A stretch of DNA of 64,000 nt from Rachycentron canadum (taxonomy: Eukaryota; Chordata; Actinopteri; Carangiformes; Rachycentridae): positions 10,808,974 to 10,872,973 of the forward strand of contig CM076658.1 of the NCBI GenBank assembly GCA_038496675.1. Direction: 5' to 3'. How positions within the stretch are numbered: the stretch's first letter is position 1; each line of letters begins with the position of its first letter. This document shows positions 24,456 through 37,300 of this stretch, piece by piece. The notes under the pieces were generated by a model, which was not told the origin of the DNA, searched no databases, and saw nothing but the letters and a program-made list of their open reading frames with translations. Position numbers and translations under genes: made by a program.

Positions 24456-24533
24456 CTTTCTGTGCAGGTTGGGAGAGGTGGCAATGCTCTGTACTTGTGT
24501 GGTATTGCACTTGTCCCGGCCTGTTGAGGACAT
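24456..24533 (+). ncRNA. mir92a: pre-miR-92a
   Basis: The 3' mature arm at 24503-24524 (seed AUUGCAC, then UUGUCCCGGCCUGU) is an exact miR-92a. The 5' arm at 24466-24488 (AGGTTGGGAGAGGTGGC...) has small changes in the middle. It is the last hairpin, only about 24 bases after pre-miR-19b. Confidence 0.97.
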
Positions 24534-24778
24534 GGGGAATTGTTCAGCACTAAGTTCTCCTGTGAAAGGACACCTTTTACATCCCTTTGTCACCATCTGC
24601 ATCTTGTCTTATGTGCTATTATCTTTACTAAATGTAGGTTAATTCATTTGCTTCAGAATCAAGCCACTAAGTCTGACAGTTAAGTGCAACATAGACCTCT
24701 AAGGAAATGTTTTTCCTTAATATCACACAGTGTATAAACACTTTGTGATCCTGTTTATGTTGAATATTCAGTTTTGAA

Positions 24779-24784
24779 AATAAA
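24779..24784 (+). terminator. Likely mir17hg polyadenylation signal
   Basis: AATAAA about 245 bases after pre-miR-92a, and before the Tc1-like insertion. It is followed by T-rich sequence. It is a reasonable 3' end for the host transcript; no cDNA evidence is available. Confidence 0.5.
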
Positions 24785-24859
24785 ATATTTCAATTGACCT
24801 GCATGGCTAGCCATCTTCTTCACCAGATATATAACAACAATTTCCTGTATAGAATATCT

Positions 24860-25880
24860 ACCAATCAACCTTAATATAATGACCATCTCCTTAATATTGT
24901 TGTTTTTGCTACAAAAACAGCCAAGGCCTGAGGACTCCACTAGACCTGGAGGTGAGCTGTGGTATCTGGCATCAAGACATTGGCATTAGATCCTTTTTTT
25001 AAGTCTTGTAAATTGTGAGGTGGGGCCCTCATTGGACTAGTTTGTCCAGCACACCCCACAGATGCTGGATTGGATTGAGATGAGGAATTTGGAGGCCAAG
25101 TCAACACCATGAACCTGTGTTCCTCAAACAATTCTTGCAGTGTGGCAGAGCACATGTCCTGCTAAAAGAGGCCACTGCCACTAGGAAATACTGTTTCCAT
25201 GAAGGGATGTATTTGTTGAGCTAGGTGGTAAGTGTCAAAGTAACATCCACATGAATGGCAGGACCCATTGTTTCCCAGTAGAAAATTGGCCAAGGCATAA
25301 TACTGCTTCCAACTGCTTCCATCTTACCCAGGAAAGTAACACACATGCAAGTGGACATCCACATGAGGAAAAGAAAATGTGATTTATCAGACCAAATTAC
25401 CATTTTCTATTGTTCTGATGTTCATGTGCCCATTGTAGGTACTTGGATGTGGACAGGGGTCAGCATAGGCATCCTGACCTCTGTGTTTACGTACCCCTAT
25501 ATGTAACAAATTGACACTGTGTGATCTGACACTTTCTATCAGAGCCACTGTAACTTTTTCCAGCCGGCCTTTGCGTCCCATGCACATCAATGATCCTTTG
25601 CCACCCATGACTCTGACTGGTTTACCAGTTTCCCTTCCTTAGGCCACTTTTAGCTGCTGCAGACCAGGACCAGAAACAACACAAGTGCTGCAGTTTTAAG
25701 AGATGCTGTCAAAGTCGCACATCTTTGCGCTTGCCCATTTTCCCCATTTCCAACATGTCAGTTTCAAGGACAAAATGTTCACTGGTTACCTTGTGTATCC
25801 CACACACTCATTGTGATTGTAACAAGATTGTCAGTTATTCACCTCACCTGTCAGTGGTCATAATGTTATGGTTGACTGGT
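24860..25880 (-). mobile_element. Tc1/mariner-like transposon, degenerate
   Basis: The termini are imperfect inverted repeats: left ACCAATCAACCTTAATATAA from 24860, right (reverse complement) ACCAGTCAACCATAACATTA ending at 25880, both continuing TGACCA. The ending 'cctgtcagtggtcataatgt' is the signature of an abundant fish Tc1-like family. The element is about 1020 bases, shorter than the roughly 1.2 kb I expect, so it has internal deletions. It sits just downstream of the mir17hg poly(A) signal, in reverse orientation. Confidence 0.9.
24940..25608 (-). pseudogene. Tc1-like transposase, broken
   Basis: Minus-strand fragments in different frames match Tc1 transposase. WSDKSHF (about 25395) is the region of the first catalytic Asp. 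FYWETMGPAIHVDVTLT (about 25290-25240) and LTWPPNS (about 25100) precede the block where the third acidic residue should be. After WPPNS the usual DLNPIEHLW is lost, and the central Asp-Asn-Ala-Pro block is frameshifted. Several stops separate the pieces, so no active enzyme can be made. Confidence 0.88.
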
Positions 25881-27655
25881 GACAATATTTACTGTCCTTT
25901 TGGAGCATGCAGTTCTTCACAATATGAAAAATTGATGCTTTTCTTTCATTGTAAACCACACTTAAATGTTGCTATCATAAAATTGGATTGTAAAATCACA
26001 TTCCATTTTAAAGTTGACCAACATTTAAATTACAAACTCCAAACTATTCTAACAGGCTAAAATTACAACTTTTTGTTGTATGAAATGGCTATTTAAAATG
26101 GTTTTATCATTACAGTATTTATTTTATTTGTCACATTCTTCACCTCATTCACAAGCTGGTTCAAGATGTCCTTTTAAATACTTTTTAACGTTTTATACAT
26201 TGTTGGAACTAAAATGATGGAAACTTCTACCTGTGTATTTTGTCAAAAACCATACATTCAGATTATTTTTATTTGGTGCTTGAAGGGAAACCTTTTTGAA
26301 AGTTAGCACAGATACTCTATATCATTTATCAAGGTCACAACCTTGATAACAACCTACAAGAGTAATAATGTGTTGGAAATTTTACATGCTGTAACAATTA
26401 CAAAACAGATTTGTTGAATATATCTAAAGAAATTTTGAATGAATACAAATAATTGTTAAAGTTTTAGATGTCCACTGATCAAACATTTGCTCAACTGCAT
26501 TAAATTAAAGGTTCATTCAAATTTGGAAGTTAAATATGTACAATAAAACAACATGAACAACTTTAAAAACTGGAGGCAATTATGATGCTGAAAACGGATG
26601 TTACCTCTTGTATTATAAACCCAATCCTGTTTTGAATTTTTGTTGTGAGGATAGTTTTCTGTTAATGTGAATTGCTCCTTTAAAGGAACAAGCTACAGTT
26701 CCACCTTCTATCAGCAGAGGGAGGTATCTGAATGCTTAATAAAGCGTCTGCTTCTTCCAGGGTAAGTGACCAATTTACTGCGTTGAGAATGACATGTTTG
26801 CACCAACTGAATAATGCAACGTGCAAATTTAAATATTCCACCTTAAGACTATGTTGTTGTGTTTAAGATGTTGGCAGCTTGAGCTTTGTGTTTTGAGGAA
26901 GTGATATTACAAAATTTTCAAATTTTATTACCAAATGACCTTGGGGAATTTTTTTTTTTCTCATTCTAAACTTTTAATTGCGACTCTATTTTGAATTGCC
27001 TGGATGTGTGAACTGGAGGGATGTTCTCTGTTGTTCTTAAAACTAAATTCCACTGTCACAGGCAGGTATGTGTAACATACTAAATTGATTGCTCCACCCA
27101 TCCAACACCATTCCACACACACCCATGCACACACTCACGTATCTAACATCCAGGCAACCTCTGGCCAATGAGCAGAGTTTTCATTATTTGCCATTGTATG
27201 GTAGGCTGGCAGAGAGAGCCACTCACTGGAGTGTTCACCTTTCATTATCATGTCCTCTTTACTTGACAGACATGATAAATGGGAAGCATCCAGAAAGGAC
27301 ATGAACTCAAAGATGCATTTCTGCTTGTCGGCCCATGCTGATTGCTCTAGCAACCTCTATTTACTTTGATGCCTTGAAAATCTTATGCCTTTATTAGACA
27401 TAGAATGCTGCACGGTTGTGGGTTGTCAGATAGATGGCACCTGGTGTTTTCTAGTTGTCGTGCTAATGTGGCCAAACTGTCAGGGATCAACTAATACTGC
27501 ATTTTAGCTAGTTTCAAACACAAACTATTCAAATGAAATGTTTAAAAGATTATTCATGCTGGACACATTAAACGTGTTTTGAAAGCACACATTGAAAATA
27601 AAGTAGTTTACATGCTCACAGCAAGCTCTAGGGATGGAAATATTGGCTTGTCTGA
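25881..27655. other. Intergenic, nothing recognised
   Basis: AT-rich sequence with no recognisable coding exon or RNA gene. A short segment at 26690-26760 is more balanced in composition. Short frames on both strands near 27089-27353 overlap each other and resemble nothing known. Confidence 0.5.
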
Positions 27656-27659
27656 GGTC

Positions 27660-28095
27660 TGTCAGATCATCCATGTCTCTGTTCCAGGCTGAAATATCTT
27701 AACTACTACTTAATGGATTGCCATCAAATTTCACTCAAGCTTTTACAGCTCCCTAAAGATAAATCCTAATGACTTTGTTGATCTCCTGAATTTTCCTTTA
27801 TTGCAAACCATGAGGTTTATGTTTGTGTGTTTGAATGACAAATTTCAGTTTGTTTAATGCTTTCTTTTATGTTGGAGCTAATAGCATTTCTCTCAGCTTC
27901 AGTACAGCACTAATTAGCAAATCTTAGCAAGCACACAAAACTAAGATGGACATTGTAAACCTGTAGTATACCCCCTCAACATCAGCATGTTAGCATTATC
28001 ACTATGAACACGACATCATGCATATGTCTAGATTTGGCTGAAAGCTCCACTGTGCATAAGTGAGGGTGCAACTGTTTACACGACTGTAGATTTAT
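27660..28095 (+). repeat. Common fish interspersed repeat, unclassified
   Basis: Contains phrases of a repeat widespread in spiny-rayed fishes: 'tggattgccatcaaatttc' (27716), 'actttgttgatctcctgaat' (27772), 'gcactaattagcaaat' (27908), 'aactaagatggacattgtaa' (27940) and 'aacatcagcatgttagcatt' (27978). Order and spacing fit one diverged copy. The class is not certain to me; identification is by memory of the pattern. Confidence 0.65.
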
Positions 28096-31000
28096 TCTTT
28101 TTACATCAATATCATTTGTTTTTTCAATGAAAAGAATGCTTTTAGTTTAAGAGTTAAATTAATTCAATTAGATGAATATGCACTAAATTGTGAAATCATC
28201 TGGTAATAAATGGTTAACTTGATAGTCACCATATTAGAGTAGAAATCAAGAGCCAATACTGCTCAAAAAAAGTCAATTATGCTGACCAGAGGAAAACAAC
28301 ACACTCAGGATATTAGGTATTTCAACATGTTGTTTGGGACATGTCATCATATTACATTTGCTGTGAGATGCTGATAAAAGAATATCTGTTGGCGAGCTAT
28401 TACTTGTAGCCATGGGAAATGAACGCCTGCGTCTTTGCAGATGCGAGTTGTCTCAAGTCGTTCAAAGGCGGACTCTAATTAAGACTCAATCCTCTCAGCA
28501 CAAAAGTGCTCTTCACTAGATGTGTTGGGCTTTCTGCCTTTCTGCTTGATTATGTTGTTCATCTCATGGACCTGTTCCTTCCTAATCTGTATTCAGAGTT
28601 CAGTCCCTCTTTCTCCTCATCTACGGATCGAAATTATTTTACTAGCCTTTTAACCCATCAGGTTTGGCTTATGCACAACTGACTTTTTATTGTTAACAGT
28701 TATTGCCGCCACTGTCCCCTGGTTTAGTGGAGATCACATGGGACACAACAAAAGACTGTTAATTCATTATTTGGTGCATTGAATGCATTGTACTCCCGTC
28801 TCCACTGAGTAACAAACTGAAATCAAACATGAAACAAACAAAAAAAAAAATCAATATGCCTGGTTCCCTCAGGATCTGACTGATGGGAGTCTGTTTGTGC
28901 ATGCTTAAATTAGTTGGGATCCGTGGTGCTATTATTGTTGTGAATTTGTCAAGGATTACAGACAAAGAGGGTGTGTGAGCATGAGTCATTCTTCTTGGAG
29001 ATTGTTGTTGGTTTCATCAACATTTAATAGCCCCCATTTCTCTGCAGATGGCCTCAAACACTTAATCAACACAAATTCTTAATACAGACTCTTGTCCTGA
29101 TAGTAATTAGGCAACCCCAACTGTGTCCACCGATAACTAACAAGTAATATGTGGCACTCACGATGGTCATGATTTAGCAGATATCAATTTGTTTTAAGAG
29201 TCTTGAACCTAAAGAGCTCTGTACAAGTATTGTGGGCTATGACTGAATTGAGAGAAACCTGGTTTCCTCCTCTCTGTACTTGTAGGGCTAATTGAATATT
29301 CAGATGAGACCTTGTGTGTGTTGATGTTATGTCTCAGGGGATTGTTTAATTCTGCTAACAGACACAAAAAAGCCCGTGTCAGCCGTGCTGCTGAGGCTGC
29401 AGTTCGTTGCTGGCATTCGCTCTGATGGGGGTCTGTTCCTTCAGCTGACCTCTGTGAGTTAACCTTGGCTCTGTCTCCAGCATTGTGCCCGACCGGAGAA
29501 TGAACTCTAATTTTACGTATGCATATGGCACACCGCAGCTGTCAATTTATGCTGATGCACTTTTGAATTAGCCATGAAAAACAATTAATTTTCTGAACAG
29601 GTTGATCAGGAGTTTTCACAAAGAGCTTAATCACGATCTTTTGTGGAGGAGCACTTGCTGACTATGTGGCTTGTGAAGCAAGACATGGACAGAATTCAAA
29701 GAATGTCCATTTGAGATTAGGAAACAATCTCTTACCTGCTTGATATACTGTGCACACACTTGATCTGTCAGTTAGTGATAACTGTATCAGTAATCCTAAC
29801 TTCCTAATTCTTGATAGTACAGACTTAATATCCTCCAAAACTGGAGACAGCACAGTTTTAATATATTGACATACCACACATACTGTTCATACAAATCAAC
29901 AAAACTGTTTAATATGATATATGATATATATGATTTAGTAAAAACAGTTGCCAGTTATGTATGGATGGATACATGTCCAAAAAATGTCCTTGTAAAATAT
30001 AGGCCAATTTGGGGATGATTGTGAGAAGCTCCAGTCTCAAGTACAGAGCCCTAAAGGCAATGTGTGTGACAGAGCACTGCTGTGGTTATATATCAGGCTG
30101 CTAAATCACATAAAATGTCTTTAACCACACTACATCACAGCTACCAATCTGTGTCCTATTTTTCACTAACCCTTGCTGTCACCTGTCTCTCATTCCCTGT
30201 CCTCGGGGAGTCAAAGTTCCCTTTGGCTTGAAAACCCTTCCAATCTTTATTCATCTGCTCAACTAATTTCTAGCCAGCCGGCCAGTAAGATGCGATGGCA
30301 GAACATTTCAGCAGTGCAGATGTTAACTGGAGGGATAGTGGTATGTAGTCTCTATATTGTTTTATTTGTGGCTGTGTAACTCTCAAGCAGTTTTTTCTCA
30401 ACCACATCAAATATAGAGATATAGAGATACCGAGTAGCAATTAAATTGGTTACTATCTCTTAGGTTTGGGTTATGGAAAGACCACACAGGCCAAATGGTA
30501 GTGAAACACCTGTGAGTATTCCAGCAGGTGCAAGTTAGTGCATATACATGTTTATGTACGTGTACACTGGAGAAACAACTTTTTTGACTAACAGGGCCTC
30601 AGATAAAGAAAGAGATAGGTGGACTGTCAAAACATACATAAAGTCTTAACCCGCTCAGGCAGCGGCAGTCAGACAGGTCATCCTAGATGATCAGTCCAAG
30701 GCCTAATTTCTTTCTCAGTCCAACCTGGGCCCAGTTCTGGTCTGGTCTAAAATCAGTAGCCCTACAAACTGCAAACGGCTGCATCTTGACTTAAAGCTGC
30801 CATTTTGATGGCTGCGTAAAGTTAAAAGCTAAATGTCAGTTTTCATTAGTGACCCATTAGTTTATGTTATGTTTCATATTATAAATTTATCTAGCAAATG
30901 TTGCCGTTGCTAGCAGAAGCAATTCTTTGCAGCATATGACTGCGATGCTAGCATGGGCTAACATTCATGACTGTTTTGTTGACTTTCATGTATACAGGGC

Positions 31001-34000
31001 GTTCTGTTGCGCTTCTTGTTGTTTGTTTAATTGCAGTTTTCACTTGGCTTTATTAATACCTGTCTGTAACTCACAGTGAAATGAGTTTTTCACTGAAAAC
31101 AGGCGATAGTGATGATGATGGAAATAGGTTCATAAGGGCAGCGAGATCAAAACACATCAATGAAGTTGTGGTCCTAAAAACTAAACAATGGACCTAAAGA
31201 CTCTAAAATAGCTGTGGGAATGGCAGAGTAGGATAACAAAAAGGAATGCTTTAAAACATATTTTCCTATAACTTTGAAGCTTTTTTTAGTTAAACTGAGT
31301 CAAACTTTAACTATCGTGGTAGAGCAGAAAAAGTGAATCATTCCTGTAACAGTTGTTAGCTGCCATTTTAAAAGGGGCTGACAAATGAGCTGTTCTGCTA
31401 CTCCCAGCCTAGACATCTTCACCTTTCCCCTTCCTGGCTGAAGTAGTTTTAGAGTTACCTTTCTGACCTGACACTTATCAAATGTTCAGTAGGGAATAGA
31501 AGTATCACTTCTATGGTACTCCTCAACATATTTACCATTAAATCGTAACATTTAATGGATGATAAGGAGTGCAATTAGGAACCGCAGGGGACATGGGGCT
31601 ACTTTTCTTAAGCAGTTCTAGCATTTATAGCCTAAAGTGCACATAATCACACTGCTATGGTCACAGTCACACTGCTAACTTCTAATTAACTGCCTAAGTT
31701 TGCCAGCATCATTCTCTTTCTCCTTCTCTCTCTATCTGTTTCTCCCTGCCGTTATCACTGCAATCCACCTACTGAACTTTTCCTGAAAGGAGCTGCCCCA
31801 CATCCGTAACAATATTCTGTCTCAAACTCCTTAATATTAGTGCAGCTCTTGTACAGAGAATTACACTTATACAAGTGTAATTTGCGTGTTTACTCGTAAC
31901 TTCGACCTCTAAAGATTTAATGTGCAAGTTTAGTTTTCTCTCAGGTCTGCGCAGGATCTTTATTAATGCAGAAAATTGTGAATGATCACAAAGCGGTAGA
32001 AGCAGAGCCAAGGACAGTTCACCTGTCACACTTTGGCTGTGGCTAATCACCAGTCAAAGATTCCACGATTATCCTTAATGTGCAGGTGCTAACCTCAAGT
32101 TTAAGATGTTTAAGAATGGCTGGAAGTCAAGCTAGCTTGCAGTGACAATACCTTGCTGTTGCCACAACTGGGCGGTGAATTGCGTGATGATTGCGAACAG
32201 GTAACCGACTCTTTATGGGAAGTTGTTTGCATTTTTTTCCTGACTGGGCAATGGTCATGTGTGCTGTTCTTGAAGGCACTGAAAAATGTTGAAGCCCATT
32301 ATATAAGAACAATTTGTTGGATATTTCAAATTTATGTTGGTTGAAGATATTAAAAGTTTACTTTTGTAAGATGCCCCACAGCAGCTAGGCCAACAATCAC
32401 AGACCACATCCATTACTGTGAAATACAGCTATACAAAAACCCTTTTCTCCCTCACTTTAGTAATTTACAATGCGTAGAACTTTAACTGCAAGAAAATGGC
32501 CACACAACATGTTTACAGTGTTTTTTTGCCAGACTGGGTTTTGTGGTTGAAATCTGGTGGATTACTGTGCAGTACAAAACAGGAAGTGAGCTGTTTCCAG
32601 AACAAATACAGGAAATGTTTTCAGAAGGTTTCTGAATGGCAGATGGTGGATCAAGTGAAAGCCAATACAAAAATCCTTCCAACGTATTTCCTCCTAAAAA
32701 AGAGAAATGCTTATTGGAATTCTAATTAAAACTAAAAGTAAATTGGTTTATGGTAAATGTAGTCTTCGTAGTCTCTTTTGGCTTTTGGCTATTATGAGAT
32801 CGAGGCTACCATTTACCTCCTTATATTTATACATATCATCTTATATACACAATCACTGCAGCATATTTTCTCTTTACAGTATGAGCTGAAAGCATAATAT
32901 CAGTTACAAAATAGGTTAACATATCCTAATTCATTATGTCTCGGTTCCTGTTACCTTAGTCCTTCTCTTTAGTTTACACCACCAGTCATGGCCAACAACT
33001 AACATGTAGATGTTACAGAATATTGAGTGCCACTTTTGCATTGTCAGCAATCCATAAATTACCATTTATTTTTCTTCTGAAAAAGAGGAGAAAAGATTGC
33101 AGCTAAGTCCTTTTAGCTCACTCGTTTTGTAAGGGAAACATGAAACATTGGCTCAGCCTTATCTCACTTAAAGCATTTCATTGCCAGAGTTATGTTCAGT
33201 CGAAGAAAAGCAAAGCTTTATTTTCAGTTCTGAGAATAACTCGTACCCTTCAAAAGATGTATTGTCCCTCTATGTGTCTTCCCCTTGAAAAAGAACTAAA
33301 AACAAATGAGATCTTTTATATTCTTTATTCACTGACAGCAATCACGTCAATGAATGTCAACTGATCAACTCTAGTGATCATTTTGATAATTAAACAGGGG
33401 GAATTCAGCTGCTCACTGAAGTTAAAGCTATGTTATTTCAGTCTCTCTGTGGCTCACCAATACTGAGTGCTGCCCAACAGGGATTTGGAGAAGAGTTGTT
33501 AGAGCAGGTCAACTGAGGTAACAGACATTTAGTTTTTGTGCTACATTGTCAGTCTGGCCTTCTCCCGATTGGCTGCCTTAGTAAATGTGCACAGATTTCA
33601 CACCATGTGCAGTAAATGTTGCTTGTACCATTATGGGATTAGTTTTTTTTTTGTGTGTAAGTCACTCATCTGAACAGAACTAGAAATGCTTGCTTGCCCT
33701 GATTTTACACCGTCAGTGTGATGTTATCTCATTGCTTGATATTTCCCTTTGCCTTTCTGCACACCATATGAAATGTTTCATACAAAGATCCATGGAAAAT
33801 GACAGACGAGTTATATTGACAGCTCATAGGAGACATTGATTTTCTCTGTGGAAACCAACAAGAGGAGAAAGCTACACGCCTCTTAGCAGTGTCTCATTAA
33901 TAAATAAATTGTCTCCAAGGGGAAAAGAAGAGGTCTTGTAACACTGCATTTTAGGCACAGTTGTGGGCTGTGTGGGTGAGAAACAGAACACTTCAGTGAC

Positions 34001-34180
34001 TTATAAAACCACAGCCTATTTGTCAGTTTCAATTAGGTAACTTTTGATAGTAGAACATAGCTCAACTCATTTTTAGTCTTGAATATATTGATATTGACAA
34101 ATGAGTCTGTTTCTAAATGAGAATGTGTGAATCCCATATTGTAAAATTTAATAACAAGCTTTCACGTACTTTATCTCTTA
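28096..34180. other. Gene-poor interval, possible conserved non-coding DNA
   Basis: No coding exon recognised. The stretch 28880-29650 has moderate GC, few simple repeats and many homeobox/TALE-type cores (CAATTAATT, CAGCTGTCAATTTATGC) and looks like conserved regulatory DNA. A hairpin palindrome lies at 31859-31882. The remainder is AT-rich with short unsupported frames. Confidence 0.45.
31859..31882. other. Perfect 10-bp inverted repeat, 4-base loop
   Basis: AATTACACTT, loop ATAC, AAGTGTAATT. The arms contain CACTT/AAGTG, an NKX2-type core in back-to-back orientation. It may be a dimeric factor site or a chance dyad. Confidence 0.5.
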
Positions 34181-34186
34181 AAGTTC

Positions 34187-34305
34187 CTTGGTGTTTGGTA
34201 GCAATGTCACTGCACAGCAAGTGGTTCAAATCCTATCCTCATACCTGCACGCTTGAAGGGCCTCCGCTTTCTTCCCACAGTCCAAAGATATGTTATACAC
34301 TGGTG
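34187..34305 (+). repeat. Likely tRNA-type SINE or related fish repeat remnant
   Basis: The phrase GCACAGCAAGTGGTTCAAATCC (34213-34234) contains a Pol III B-box-like GGTTCAAATCC, and 'cttcccacagtccaaagat' (34272-34290) is the usual downstream phrase of a common fish SINE-like repeat. The intervening sequence is shortened and diverged. Identification is from memory of the pattern. Confidence 0.55.
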
Positions 34306-37300
34306 ATGTTGTTGTAGCCCGTACTATAACTTCTACATATTGTCAATAATCCTCCTGCATCCCTTGCAGTGGAAAGATAGGTTTACAATCCCAACACGAC
34401 CAATGAATCATATAATTTGTTATCACATAGTGATTTTCCTCTGAGCTACTATTAGATTACTTTGTCTCCTAATTACTCAGTCTGAATTAGCATAATATTT
34501 CAGCTCCATCCTCTGAAAGTTTACAACGTAAAGCTGCAAGCAATTATCTGTCACCAACTTCAGTCAGGAGAATTGATGGTCTGACCCCACTTGTCTGAAA
34601 ATCACACTCGACACTCATACTCCTGCAGGCAATGTCAAATGAGACAGCTGGGGCTAATTCTGGATGACACACGTCACTGAGTGCTGCTAAAGATGTACTA
34701 TTTGTCAGAAATAAACTAATATCTCCTTTCAGCAAAAGCTCTCTGTTCGACTATGTTTCCTAATTGCTGCAAGGCACCTCTGAATGTATGCTAGACTGGA
34801 AAGATCTCCTGTGGCACACACACAACTGTGGTAGTGACATGGCCTTTGTCCTAGATGTAAAAACTACTCTTTCTGCTAATGTTACTCAAAGAGTTCTCAT
34901 AAAGTCTGCTCAGGATTTACTTTGCACACACAGTTTTGACAAGAAACTTGGCAATGCTGCCAGACTGAATTCTGAAAGGACTTCAGTGAATTGCCCGCCA
35001 GAGAGACAGCCATCATAATGCATTGGGCCACAGATTCTGAATACTACAGTAAAGTTTATCATAGCTCGTCTCAATGTCACTCTTTTTTTTATAATATAGT
35101 TGAAAATATATAACCCCTTAATTGTGCATCAGTGTAGAGATTTGAGTTTCTTTGTGCATGCATTGCATGGTAAAGAGAGAAAATCAAAGAAGGATTCAAA
35201 CCATAGAAATGTGTGGGATTACATGAAAACAAGAGGCTTGAGGACCTTATTGATAAATTAGTGGGTGGATTGTACTCCAGCCACATCTAAAACCTGCATA
35301 AGTGCATCTATAGCGTTTTGTTTCAGGGTGACTATGTTTTTCATTAGACAACAAATAGATTTCATTACATTGTCAGTGATTTTCACTTGAAGTTAATAGC
35401 TGCTCATTCAACATTAACATAATTTAATGTACATTTAGCTTTTTGTTATGAGAGCTGTACACAATCTATCTGAAGGTTAAAACATCTCTTAGGAGTCCTA
35501 TCTGTTCTTCCATAAATGAGGATCTTAACCTCCATCCTCCCAGCACAAGTAATAGTGGCTTTGAATTAATGAGCTGTGGCAGCGTCATCTCGGTGGAGTG
35601 GAGTGTGGACTGAACAAGTTCACATCATCTCTTTGCAGCAGAGCAAAGGGCTCAGAGAAACCAGGTTAGCCTGAAAATCAAGACAGAGATGAGATTGTAG
35701 GTTGGGCAAATGCACTGTTACAGCAAGCTACATAACAACACCTTTAATTATTACTAATTATACTAATTACTATGACCCAATTACTCATTCATTAAATTTT
35801 CCACTTGTCCATTGTTGGACTGTGTAGTTCATACATAAATTTCTAAAAATAAAATTAAAACTTTTCAATTATTTGATCTATTACATTTGGCCATTAGCCA
35901 TAAATATACAATTAAAATGAAACCTCTTCAGTAATGTTAGCTGCAAAGTTTGGCATCCAACGTTCTACAAACAAGGGATGGAAAAAAAGCATTAGCTGTT
36001 AATTGTGGCCACTGCAAATTCAATATTGATTTGAAATACAACAGTGAGAATTACATTACCCTCCAGCATTGACTGTAAGGAGTAACAAAAAAAATGATCA
36101 TGATTCAAAAGTGAAAAAAATGATTCTAAGTAAGTAAGCAATCTAAGTTTAGTTGCTAAATTTGCCTTAAATTATGTCATTAGCATTAGCTGTTTATTTT
36201 TAGTTTATAATTATATTGATGAGAAATTAAGCAGTGAAAGCATTGTCTATTGAAAAATTAGTAGTTATCGAATCAAGTTATTATCAAACACATGTTCCAG
36301 CTTATACTAGAATGAATTTTAACCACTACATACAGTTTACATTTTCATATGACTATTAGGTATTCACAGAGAATCAAATAAAATAATGAAAATGCCTTTA
36401 CAGCTGAAAGACAGCAGACTTGTGCTGTGATACAATATTAAAATGGCGAAATTAGCAAAACTGAAAAGAAAAATCTTTCTGATGGATGATGAAGGCTGTC
36501 TTGTGCCTAATCAGACCGACAGTTAGCACAGCTTCAGTTACATGAACTAAATGGTGAATTATGACTTAAATAACATCTAAACCTGTTGGGTGTTGTGTTG
36601 CACATAGGTAGACCAAGCTTATTAACTCTGTCACAGATAAAATGAAACAGAGGAAAATATAACAGGTTTGAAAAAGGCTGATGAAAATGTTTGACCCTGA
36701 ATGTGAAGTTCATCAATGAAACACAATGCACAAAACGTTGCTGTGCCAAAAAAAAAAAAAAGAAAATGAGAAAACACAACCATAATAGAAAAAAGAAAGA
36801 AAATTTAACAAAATGTAAACAGAGAATAAAATCCAAAAGAGAAACTGCTACTGAAATCCATTGTCCTACTCTGATTATGTCACACGATCATGTTGATTTC
36901 ACTGTGATGCTTTCATGGTTAAGTGATTTCATTCTCAGGTCAGTGTTCTTCTACAGTTTAATTTAGTTTAAACTCATTTGAGTTTTGTTTTACATGCACG
37001 GTTTGTTGTTGTTTGCTTTCAATTCATTCTGGCCCTAAATTTCCTTTATATATAACCTTCTAGTGATTTCTTGAGTTCAGTAGCAAACAATTTGTTTCGG
37101 GTTGTATTTGTTTTTAATCTACATGCCTTCTAATTAGCACCGGGATGATAATAAGGTTCTGTGTAATTGTGAATATGTGCTTTCAAACAACGTCATGTAT
37201 TCATTGAACATTATGCCTGCAAAAATGAAAGAACAAAGAAATGGTGTGTGCAAAATAGCTGTGTGGGAGTGTGTCTTTTAATGTTAATGAAAATATCAAC

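Larger units (their letters stand above)
21180..24800 (+). ncRNA. mir17hg: mir17hg primary transcript (miR-17-92 host gene)
   Basis: Non-coding host transcript of the six-hairpin polycistron. The boundaries are estimates: the 5' end from the CpG-rich region and the 3' end from AATAAA at 24779. A possible small leader exon is 21398-21431, between a pyrimidine tract ending CTTTTCTCAG and a perfect donor GTAAGT at 21432. Another acceptor (TTTTATACTTGCAG, ending 23490) lies about 100 bases before the miR-17 hairpin. Open frames in the interval are short and resemble nothing known, as expected. The miRNAs promote proliferation and survival and restrain targets such as PTEN, E2F1 and BIM in vertebrates (family knowledge). 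Confidence 0.8.

Noticed and set aside
25725..26060. A 111-codon plus-strand frame near the right end of the Tc1-like element
   Set aside because: It begins inside the transposon on the antisense strand and runs into AT-rich flank; no domain is recognisable.
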